This document shows positions 25,024 through 32,086 of a DNA stretch of 38,775 bases, piece after piece. A program made the position numbers and the translations under genes. How positions within the stretch are numbered: position 1 is the stretch's first letter; the number at the start of each line of letters is the position of its first letter. The notes below the pieces were generated by a model that was not told where the DNA came from, did no database searches, and saw nothing but the letters and a program-made list of their open reading frames with translations. This DNA comes from Olsenella profusa (GTDB taxonomy: Bacteria; Actinomycetota; Coriobacteriia; Coriobacteriales; Atopobiaceae), in contig NZ_JACSNQ010000018.1 in NCBI RefSeq assembly GCF_016900315.1, positions 1 to 38,775 on the forward strand. Reading direction: 5' to 3'.

Positions 25024-26076
25024 ATGTTTGATAGAAGAAGGTTCCTGCAGGTCGCCGGCGGTGCTGCGGCTACGCTCGCACTTGCCGCCTGCAACGGCGG
25101 CACCCAGGCCGACGCGCCGGCCGACGCCGCGGACGCCCCCGCCGACGACGCCGCAGAGGAGGAGGTCGCCGAGCCCGTCGCGGTGCGCACCGCCGCGCTC
25201 AAGGGCCCCACGGCCATGGGCCTGGTGCGCTTCATGAGCGAGGCCGACGCCGGCAACGTGGCCGACAACGACTACACCTTCAACATCTACGCCTCCGCCG
25301 ACGAGGTGACCCCGCTCATTGCCCAGGAGGAGGTCGACATCGCCGCGGTGCCCGCCAACCTCGCCTCCGTGCTCTACAACCGCACCGAGGGCGGCGTGCG
25401 CGTCATCGCCATCAACACGCTCGGCGTGCTCTACATCGTGGAGCAGGGCGACTCCGTCCAGAGCGTGGCCGACCTCGCCGGCAAGACTATCTACGCCTCC
25501 GGCAAGGGCTCCACGCCCGAGTACGGCCTGGCCTACATCCTTGAGAAGAACGGCCTCACCATCGGCGAGGACGTGCAGGTGGAATGGGCGAGCGAGCACT
25601 CCGAGGCCCTCGCCCAGCTCATGGCCGACCCGAACGGCGTGGCGATGCTGCCGCAGCCCTTCGTGACCACGGCCCAGATGAAGAACGACCAGATTCGCGT
25701 GGCGCTCGACCTCACCGAGGAGTGGGACGCCGTGCAGTCCGGAGACGAGCAGAGCTCCATGATCACGGGCGTGGCCGTGGTGCGCTCGGCCTTCGCCGAC
25801 GAGCACCCCGCCGCGGTCGACGCGTTCCTCGGCCACTACGCGGAGTCGGTCGACTTCGTGAACGACAACGTGTCCGAGGCCGCCCAGCTCGTGGGCGACT
25901 ACGACATCGTCACCGCCGAGGTGGCTGAGAAGGCCCTGCCGGAGTGCAACATCGTCTGCATCACCGGCGCGGACATGAAGGAGCAGCTCTCCGGCTACCT
26001 CGCGGTTCTTGCCGACCAGAACCCCGAGGCCGTGGGCGGGGCCGTTCCCGGTGACGACTTCTACTACGGTGCCTAG
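25024..26076 (+). CDS. ABC transporter substrate-binding lipoprotein (SsuA/TauA/NMT1-like)
   Basis: This 350-residue secreted binding protein opens with a twin-arginine motif (DRRRFLQV) and a lipobox ending at Cys23 (LALAAC), then an acidic Ala/Asp linker. The mature domain starts TAALKGPTAMGLVRFM and continues with EVDIAAVPANLASVLYN and LGVLYIVEQGDSV, the pattern of type II binding proteins related to SsuA, TauA and ThiY. Ligands in this group include sulfonates, pyrimidine precursors and many unknowns, so I leave the cargo open. The permease GTG overlaps its stop by one base, so the three genes form a tight operon. Confidence 0.87.
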   Translation: MFDRRRFLQVAGGAAATLALAACNGGTQADAPADAADAPADDAAEEEVAEPVAVRTAALKGPTAMGLVRFMSEADAGNVADNDYTFNIYASADEVTPLIAQEEVDIAAVPANLASVLYNRTEGGVRVIAINTLGVLYIVEQGDSVQSVADLAGKTIYASGKGSTPEYGLAYILEKNGLTIGEDVQVEWASEHSEALAQLMADPNGVAMLPQPFVTTAQMKNDQIRVALDLTEEWDAVQSGDEQSSMITGVAVVRSAFADEHPAAVDAFLGHYAESVDFVNDNVSEAAQLVGDYDIVTAEVAEKALPECNIVCITGADMKEQLSGYLAVLADQNPEAVGGAVPGDDFYYGA

Positions 26077-26873
26077 TGCCCACCCGGCCCACAGATGCCC
26101 CTGACGCGCCCGGGCGCCCCCTCCGCAGGCGGTGGGGCGTCCGGGTGCTTGCCGTGTGCGCGTGGCTCGTGGCGTGGCAGCTGCTCGCCTGGGCCGTGGA
26201 CGTGCGCATCGTGCTGGTGGGCCCCCTCGAGGTGGCGGCGCGCCTTGGCGAGCTGGTGCTGACGGGGGAGTTCTGGGCGTCGCTGGGCCTCTCGCTCGGT
26301 CGCATCCTCGCGGGCCTCGTGGCGGGGCTTGCCCTCGGCACGCTCCTGGCCGCGGTGGCGAGCCGCGTGGGCGCGGTGCGCGAGCTTCTGGCCCCGGCCA
26401 TGGGGGCGATCAAGGCGGTGCCGGTGGCGTCCTTCGTGATCCTGGTGCTCCTGTGGGTCTCCTCCCGCTGGCTCTCACTGGTGATCGCGTTTCTCATGGC
26501 GCTGCCGATCGCCTACACCAACGTCCTCGAGGGCATCCGCCAGACCGACCCGCAGCTGCTGGAGATGGCGCGGGTCTTCGGCCTGTGCGCGTGGGACCGC
26601 GTGCGGCTCGTCTACGTGGCGCAGGTGCTGCCGTACTTCCGAGCGGCCTTCTCGCTGGCGCTCGGCCTCTCGTGGAAGGCGGGCATCGCCGCTGAGGTCA
26701 TCGGCCTGCCTGACCTGACGGTGGGCGAGCACCTCTACGACGCCAAGGTCTACCTGGACACCCCGAGCCTCTTTGCCTGGACGGTGGCCATCGTGGTGGT
26801 GTCCGTGTGCCTGGAGGCGCTCGTGGGGCGCGTGCTGAACCGGGCCGTCGCGCGCTGGGAGGCCCGGCCATGA
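26076..26873 (+). CDS. ABC transporter permease (SsuC/TauC type)
   Basis: This 265-residue protein has six or so membrane segments and the permease EAA loop (TDPQLLEMARVFGLCAWDRV, near residue 155). The segment AIKAVPVASFVILVLLW is typical of SsuC/TauC/ThiX permeases. The likely start is GTG at 26076, which shares its first base with the stop of the binding-protein gene. The first 20 residues are Pro/Arg-rich and cytosolic. A homodimer is expected. The ATPase gene overlaps its end by four bases (ATGA). Confidence 0.9.
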   Translation: MPTRPTDAPDAPGRPLRRRWGVRVLAVCAWLVAWQLLAWAVDVRIVLVGPLEVAARLGELVLTGEFWASLGLSLGRILAGLVAGLALGTLLAAVASRVGAVRELLAPAMGAIKAVPVASFVILVLLWVSSRWLSLVIAFLMALPIAYTNVLEGIRQTDPQLLEMARVFGLCAWDRVRLVYVAQVLPYFRAAFSLALGLSWKAGIAAEVIGLPDLTVGEHLYDAKVYLDTPSLFAWTVAIVVVSVCLEALVGRVLNRAVARWEARP

Positions 26874-27646
26874 GCGCGCGGGCAGAGGGGGACGTGGCGA
26901 CGAGGGCCGCGACGGGGGCGCCCGGCGCGCGGGGCGCCGCCGCGGAGGCAGCCGAGCTGGGCGCCGCCGCACGGGGCGCCGCCGCACGGGGCGCCGCCGC
27001 CTTCGAGCTCCGTGACGTCGAGAAGAGCTTCGGCGCGCTCCGGGTGCTTGCAGGTGCGTCCGCGCGCTTCGAGGCCGGGCGGGTGCACGTGCTCACCGGG
27101 CCCTCGGGTGCCGGCAAGACCACGCTGCTGCGCCTGCTCGCCGGGCTCGAGCGGCCCGACGTCGGTGAGGTCAGGCGTGCAAAGGGCCTGCGCCTGGCGA
27201 TGACCTTCCAGGAGGACCGCCTGCTCGAGAGCCTCACGGCCACGGCCAACGTGCGCCTGCCGCACGCCCGGCTGCGGGGCCGCGAGCTCGAGGCGTTTCT
27301 CGCCCGCGAGACCGAGGCACTCCGCGCGGTGGGGCTGCCGGTGGACCGTCGTCCCGTGCGCGAGCTCTCCGGTGGGCAGCGTCGGCGCGTGGCCATCCTG
27401 CGCTGCGTGCTCGCCGACGCCGACGCCCTGCTCTTCGACGAGCCGCTCAAGGGCATGGACGAGGGGACCGTCGCGCGCGTCATGGGCTACGTGCGGCCGC
27501 TCCTGGCGGGGCGAACGGTGCTCTGGGTCACGCACGACAGCCGCGAGCTCGACCTTTTGGGGAAACCTGTCGTCTGGCGCGTCGACGGCGGTCGTGTGAG
27601 TCCGGGAGCGACGAGCAGCGGGGGCGGACCCAGCTCCCCTAGGTAG
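26870..27646 (+). CDS. ABC transporter ATP-binding protein of importer 2
   Basis: This 258-residue ATPase has Walker A GPSGAGKTT (about residue 77), Q-loop TFQEDRLL, signature LSGGQRRR (about 166), Walker B LLFDEPLKGMD (about 189) and an H-loop WVTHDS. It drives the importer encoded by the two upstream genes, whose permease stop it overlaps. The first 43 residues are an Ala/Gly/Arg-rich extension not part of the ABC fold, encoded by 15-bp tandem repeats (GCGCCGCCGCACGGG) at about 26961-27000, probably from slippage. An internal start past this stretch is possible but no RBS stands out. Confidence 0.92.
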   Translation: MSARAEGDVATRAATGAPGARGAAAEAAELGAAARGAAARGAAAFELRDVEKSFGALRVLAGASARFEAGRVHVLTGPSGAGKTTLLRLLAGLERPDVGEVRRAKGLRLAMTFQEDRLLESLTATANVRLPHARLRGRELEAFLARETEALRAVGLPVDRRPVRELSGGQRRRVAILRCVLADADALLFDEPLKGMDEGTVARVMGYVRPLLAGRTVLWVTHDSRELDLLGKPVVWRVDGGRVSPGATSSGGGPSSPR

Positions 27647-27654
27647 CTTTTTGG

Positions 27655-27900
27655 CCACATATCGGGTAATGCGGTGCCGCTATGGGCCACATATCCAGAT
27701 ATGACCAAATTTGACGTGATGTTGTGCTACATATCCGGATCTGTTGGGATGCTACCTGCGTGTTCATTACGTACTCTTTTGTTGTTGGCTACAAGTCCAG
27801 ATATGTGGCGACACGGGGCCACACGTCCGGTTCTGTGGCGACGAAGGGCGCCGCACTTCCCGAAATGTGGCAATTACGGCTTACATATCCGTAAATGTGG
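27655..27900. repeat. Array 3: seven 20-bp palindromes, 30-32 bp phasing
   Basis: Copies related to CCACATATCCGGATATGTGG start at 27655, 27687, 27727, 27789, 27819, 27851 and 27881 (steps 32, 40, 62, 30, 32, 30). Most change several bases, often on both arms, which keeps some pairing. The stretch is much richer in A/T than its surroundings. It follows the stop of the importer 2 ATPase. No ORF through it looks real. Confidence 0.85.
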
Positions 27901-28205
27901 CCCACCCAGGTGCCTGCTCCGGGAGCCATGTCGGACGTGAAGTGGCCCATCCGAGTGTATGCGAGGCGTGGCTCTCGGCGCGCGGGGACGGTACCCTCGG
28001 CGAGAGATGCAAGCGTATCCAAATAAAATAGTAATCCATTACAGCGATGTCATCTGCAGGCTGTTTGTTTGTCGCAGTCAGATGACGAGGAGGACAAAGG
28101 GGAAGGTCCCATTTAGCTCATTGCATGAGTTGAGGGGGTCTGCTCCCTTTTGACCCGCGCACTTGTGCGATGATAGGAGCTTGCCTACAAGAAGGAGCCT
28201 GCATC
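27901..28205. other. A/T-richer non-coding stretch before coaE
   Basis: No gene is supported. The stretch has lower GC than the rest of the window up to about 28150, suggesting acquired DNA. It includes an imperfect hairpin (28092-28154). TTGACC (28150-28155) with GATAGG 16 bp downstream is a weak promoter candidate for coaE, and CGCACTTGTGCG (28158-28169) is a small palindrome in the spacer. AGAAGGAG near 28190 is the coaE RBS. Confidence 0.45.
28092..28154. repeat. Imperfect hairpin with insertion-sequence-like ends
   Basis: GGACAAAGGGG at the left and CTCCCTTTTGACC at the right are near-inverse ends, and AGCTCATTGCATGAGTT in the centre is itself nearly palindromic. About 63 bp in all. It could be a miniature mobile element remnant or a terminator-like structure. 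No transposase or target duplication is evident. Confidence 0.4.
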
Positions 28206-28886
28206 ATGCATGTCATCTATCTCGCCGGGGGCATCGCCTCGGGCAAGTCTACCGTCGCGCGCGTCATGAAGGAGCTCGGGGCCGAGGTCATCGACCTCGA
28301 CGACCTCTCCCGCCAGGCGCTCGCGCCCTGGTCCCCGATCATCCCGAAGATCGTCGAGGAGTTCGGCGAGGACGTCCTGCGCTCCAACGGCCTGGTCGAC
28401 CGCGAGAAGCTCGCGGCCCGCGCCTTTGCCACGATGGAGCGCTCCGTCACGCTCGAGGAGATCGAGCTGCCCGTGATCGACGACCTGCTGCGCATGAGCA
28501 TCGCCAAGCTCCGCGACGAGGAGACCGCCGAGCGCGAGAAGAACCCGGACGCCCCCGAGAAGATCGTGGTGGTGGAGATTCCACTGCTCGACCGCATGCG
28601 CGGCTCGTTCGACATGGCTGACGAGATCGTGGGCGTGCTCTGCCCGCTGCCAGCCCGGCGCGCCCGCGCCATCCAGCGCGGCATGAAGCCCGGCGACTTC
28701 GACTGCCGCCGCGAGAAGCAGCCGACGGACTTCTACATCAGGGCCCACGCGAACTACGTGTTCAACAACATCCGCCCGATGGACGTCTTTGAGCAGCAGG
28801 TCCGTGACTGGTGGAAGAGCCGCGAGGAGGCCGGCTGGGCCCCCGTGCCCCGGGGTGGCGTGCATGGCGACGTCGAGAAGGCGTAG
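28206..28886 (+). CDS. coaE: Dephospho-CoA kinase
   Basis: This 226-residue enzyme catalyses the last step of coenzyme A synthesis, phosphorylating the ribose 3'-OH of dephospho-CoA. The P-loop is GGIASGKST (residues 8-16), followed by VIDLDDLSRQ with the substrate-binding Asp, and VVVEIPLLDRMRG corresponding to the family's VxxIPLLFE. The tail is slightly longer and ends in a charged stretch. ATG 28206 fits AGAAGGAG; an upstream in-frame ATG at 28170 lacks an RBS. The transglycosylase gene starts 23 bp before its stop, so the two are translated together. Confidence 0.93.
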   Translation: MHVIYLAGGIASGKSTVARVMKELGAEVIDLDDLSRQALAPWSPIIPKIVEEFGEDVLRSNGLVDREKLAARAFATMERSVTLEEIELPVIDDLLRMSIAKLRDEETAEREKNPDAPEKIVVVEIPLLDRMRGSFDMADEIVGVLCPLPARRARAIQRGMKPGDFDCRREKQPTDFYIRAHANYVFNNIRPMDVFEQQVRDWWKSREEAGWAPVPRGGVHGDVEKA

Positions 28887-29508
28887 CAGGCGCCCGCACA
28901 GACGTCCTCGTCCGCACAGCCGCACGAGCACGCGCTTCGCCCGCTGGTTCAGGGCGCTGCCCGTCGTGGTGATCGCCCTTGCGCTCGTGACCTGCGCGTT
29001 TCTCAACGGGACCTCCACGACGCTCACCCGTGAGCTCTTCTATCCCGTGAGCCACGCCGAGACGGTCCAGGAGTCCGCGGAGCGCCACGGCGTGGATCCC
29101 TACCTCGTCTGTGCCGTGATCAAGTGCGAGTCGGACTGGGACGAGTCGGCGCGGTCCTCCGCAGGCGCCGTGGGGCTCATGCAGCTGATGCCGGAGACGG
29201 CGCAGAGCCTGGTGGACCTTGGCGTGGTCGACGGGGCCGCCTACGACCCGGCCGACCTTGAGAACGCTGAGGTCAACATCGAGTACGGCTGCGCCTACCT
29301 GGGATACCTCCAGGAGCACCTCTCCTCCCAGGAGGAGGTCGTCGCGGCCTACAACGCCGGAATCGGGGCGGTGCAGGGGTGGCTTGCCGACGGCGGGACC
29401 ATCTCGGAGGAGATCGAGTACGCCGAGACGCGCGCCTACCTTGAGCGCGTGCTCTCCGCCTATGAGGGCTATCGGCTGAGCTACCCCGGTGGCATCACGG
29501 CAAGCTGA
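28864..29508 (+). CDS. Lytic transglycosylase, membrane-anchored
   Basis: This 214-residue protein begins with a very basic cytosolic segment (residues 1-30), a membrane anchor (about 31-50) and an extracellular SLT domain. Catalytic Glu89 lies in IKCESDW, followed by SSAGAVGLMQLMP and AAYNAGIGAVQGWL, the standard goose-lysozyme-like SLT motifs. It cleaves peptidoglycan glycan strands to give 1,6-anhydro ends during wall growth. The start is the ATG at 28864 within coaE, preceded by GGGGTGG. The coaE/transglycosylase pair is a recurring arrangement in Gram-positive anaerobes. Confidence 0.9.
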   Translation: MATSRRRSRRPHRRPRPHSRTSTRFARWFRALPVVVIALALVTCAFLNGTSTTLTRELFYPVSHAETVQESAERHGVDPYLVCAVIKCESDWDESARSSAGAVGLMQLMPETAQSLVDLGVVDGAAYDPADLENAEVNIEYGCAYLGYLQEHLSSQEEVVAAYNAGIGAVQGWLADGGTISEEIEYAETRAYLERVLSAYEGYRLSYPGGITAS

Positions 29509-29586
29509 GGGCACAGGCTGGCGGCCTGGCTGCCGGCGGCCTGGCTGCGCCACGGCGACGGGCGCCTTCCGGGCGCGCCCGCCGCG

Positions 29587-31908
29587 CTAGGGCCTCACGA
29601 GCGAGTGCCTGACGTCGATGAGCGCGTCGTCGCGGTAGAGCTCTATCAGGGCACTCGCAAGCTGGCGCGCCACGCCGAAGAGCTCGGCGTCCGTGCAGGC
29701 CACGAGTGCATCGCGCAGCTCGAGGCGCAGCTCGTCGACCCCGCCCGCCGGCAGCCCGCCACGCTCCAGCGCGGGGACCACCTCGTCGTCGGCCAGCGGG
29801 CGAAGCCCCTCCTCCGTGCTCAGCAGGTCGGCGAGCTCGCTTCTCGCCTGTGGGGCGATGTCGGTGTGCAGGGAGATGGCGCGCTGGTAGCACGCCACGC
29901 AGAGGTCCCCCCTGCCGAGCTTCCACTCCATGAAGGCAAGGCGGTAGAAGCAGATGGCGAGGTCGCGCGCCGTAGAGGAGTAGCCGATGGCCTCCTTGAG
30001 CAGGTCGGCCGCCTCGAAGATGCGGGACTGCTCCTCGAGGCAGCGCACCTTGGTGAGCGTTGCGTCGGGCGTGACGGGCGCCACACGCATGAGCTCGTCG
30101 GCGTGGACGAGGGCGTCCTCGGTGCGCCCGAGGGCGTTGAGGATCCGCGACGCGTTCGCCAGGGCGCCGTAGTACTCGTCCGGCACAAGCCGCACCCGCC
30201 GCCCGTCGTCGTGGGCGGTGCGGTTGTAGTGGACGCGCTCCGCGGTGGAGTTGAAGTAGCGGTAGACGTTGTCGCTGTCGTCGAGATAGATGCCCATGTC
30301 CGTGATGGGGGAGAGCGCCCCCTCGAGCTCGGCGAGCGCCCCCTCGAGCTTCTCGGGGGTTATCTCGTCCTTCTTGAAGAGCGCCGAGGCACGCCGGGCC
30401 ACCCGTGCGAGCTGCCCGCCGTCCACGAAGAGGTACGCGAGCGCGCGGCGGTCCGCGGTGTCCACGCTGCCCTCCACGAGCGCCTTGCTCGTGCGCTCGC
30501 AGGCCTCGGCAACCGTGAGGTCGTTGGTCGCGTCACGCAGGCCGACGAGCTTGGAGACCACGTCCTGCGTGCTTGTTCCAAGCTGCGCGACCATGCCGTT
30601 CCAAGCGGCGGCGCGCCCGGCCTTCTCCATGATCCCGAGGTCGCTCACACGTGCGGCGCCGCACGCGGTGCGCAGGGCTCCCTCCGTGGGCGTGTCGTCG
30701 AGCTCGACCTCGCGCCAGCGCCTCGGCGGGCAGAACGCGCCGTCGGTGAGGTGCGCGAAGGGCCGCACCGGCACGAGCCAGCCGTCCCGCCCCACCCGGT
30801 AGCTCAGGCAGCCGTCCGCGGGCAGCCGCCCCATCAGGGCGCCGCGGTCGCGCACGGCGGTGCGCAGGCGCTCGAGTGCCTCGCGGGTGAGGTCGAGCGA
30901 GAGCAGGGTGGTGTCGTCGCTGCCGTGCTCGTGGCAGTTGACGATCACGCGGCCGGGGGCGGGGAGCGCGTCCAGCCCGCAGCGCCCCACGGCAAGGCCG
31001 AGCCGCAGCGCGTAGGAGCGCGCCGCGTCGGCGCGGCCGGCGGCGTCGTCCGCAAGGAGCGAGAAGCACCCAGGGCCCGGGACTGCCACGCCCACGCACA
31101 GCATGCCGGCGCCGACGTTGCTCTGGTAGTCGACCTCAACGCGGAAGGGCGCCGGGAGGCTCTCGCAGCGGTCGGCGAGGCCGATCCGGCAGCGCCACTC
31201 GCCGCGCTCCTCGCCCTGCTCGAGGAGCAGCTCGCGGAACGTCTCCGTCTGGGCTGAGCGCGGCTCGAGGTCCGCCACGGCGGCAAAGACACGGCCGGCG
31301 CGCAGGGCGGCCTGCTCCGCGCTCGTGACCGGGGGACCGTCCACGCCCCGCAGGTCCTCGTTGACGTTGAGCGCAGCCTCCAGGCTCACGACCTGCTCGT
31401 ACGTTCTGCCCTCGAGCGTGCCGTCCACGCAGGTGAGCCACCAGCGCCCGTTGCAGCGCAGCTTGTTGGCGGTGAGGCGCGGCGCGTCCTCCCACGCCAG
31501 GACGCCGACGCGCCCCAGCAGGGCGGCAAGCGTCCCGAAGTCCCCGTGCCCGGCGCCGTGGGAGGCGATGTCGCGCAGCGTGCCGACCACGTCGTCCGAG
31601 TGACGCAGCATGCCCTCGAGGTTGACCTGGGAGGCGGAGGCGGTAGGCTCGGCCGCCTCGGTGCTCTGGGCGCGCTCGTCTTCCTTCTTGCCGTGCCTGT
31701 GGTGCCAGGCGAGGAAGAGCGCGCCCAGGCCCACGGCGCAGAGAAGGACACCGGCACGCACGAGGGAGCGCCGGGCGACCCCGCCCAGGCTGTCTCCCTG
31801 GACGGCCGCCGCCACCACGACCAGGCAGCCCAGACAGATCAGGACTGCGTCGGCGATCTTGAAGCCGAGCGTCTCGTGGGTCTTGCGTCCGTTGTTGCGC
31901 GCCCTCAT
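29587..31908 (-). CDS. Membrane-anchored protein with TPR-like C-terminus, unknown function
   Basis: This 773-residue protein has two N-terminal membrane segments (about residues 17-37 and 50-68), a charged Glu/Ala-rich linker, and a long soluble portion. Residues 95-480 form an unrecognised region with many Cys and Trp (RCNGRWWLTCVDG, CHEHGSDDTTLLSLDL, PFAHLTDGAFCPPRRW). From about 590 onward there are helix pairs typical of tetratricopeptide repeats (YYGALANASRILNALGRTED, CFYRLAFMEWKLGRGDLCVA). I cannot name a family. A scaffold or envelope-associated role is a guess. GAGAGGGG is the RBS. It is convergent with the transglycosylase and divergent from uvrB. Confidence 0.75.
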   Translation of the reverse strand: MRARNNGRKTHETLGFKIADAVLICLGCLVVVAAAVQGDSLGGVARRSLVRAGVLLCAVGLGALFLAWHHRHGKKEDERAQSTEAAEPTASASQVNLEGMLRHSDDVVGTLRDIASHGAGHGDFGTLAALLGRVGVLAWEDAPRLTANKLRCNGRWWLTCVDGTLEGRTYEQVVSLEAALNVNEDLRGVDGPPVTSAEQAALRAGRVFAAVADLEPRSAQTETFRELLLEQGEERGEWRCRIGLADRCESLPAPFRVEVDYQSNVGAGMLCVGVAVPGPGCFSLLADDAAGRADAARSYALRLGLAVGRCGLDALPAPGRVIVNCHEHGSDDTTLLSLDLTREALERLRTAVRDRGALMGRLPADGCLSYRVGRDGWLVPVRPFAHLTDGAFCPPRRWREVELDDTPTEGALRTACGAARVSDLGIMEKAGRAAAWNGMVAQLGTSTQDVVSKLVGLRDATNDLTVAEACERTSKALVEGSVDTADRRALAYLFVDGGQLARVARRASALFKKDEITPEKLEGALAELEGALSPITDMGIYLDDSDNVYRYFNSTAERVHYNRTAHDDGRRVRLVPDEYYGALANASRILNALGRTEDALVHADELMRVAPVTPDATLTKVRCLEEQSRIFEAADLLKEAIGYSSTARDLAICFYRLAFMEWKLGRGDLCVACYQRAISLHTDIAPQARSELADLLSTEEGLRPLADDEVVPALERGGLPAGGVDELRLELRDALVACTDAELFGVARQLASALIELYRDDALIDVRHSLVRP

Positions 31909-31986
31909 GCCGCCCCTCTCTCCGCTCCGCCACCCCTATGGTAGACGCGTCGCCCGTCCCTAGCATCGGTTTTGACGAAGTATACC

Positions 31987-32023
31987 CGAACACTTGTTTG
32001 AAATACAGCCATTGGGGTAAACT
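31987..32023 (+). promoter_or_regulatory. LexA-like SOS box and promoter of uvrB
   Basis: CGAACACTTGTTTG (31987-32000) matches the Gram-positive SOS box CGAAC-N4-GTTCG with one mismatch. TTGTTT (31994-31999) could be the -35, and TAAACT (32018-32023) the -10, 18 bp apart, so LexA would cover the -35. The -10 is preceded by TTGGGG, like the TTGGG of other promoters here. GGAGGGGAGAG is the RBS. Confidence 0.6.
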
Positions 32024-32086
32024 CTTTCCATCAGCGAGGGGGCGGCGGACGCGTCGCCCCCGTCAGACCTTCTGGAGGGGAGAGCC

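Noticed and set aside
27674-28031. Short ORFs (88 and 95 codons) in array 3
   Set aside because: They read through palindromes, have no RBS, and show no recognisable protein features.
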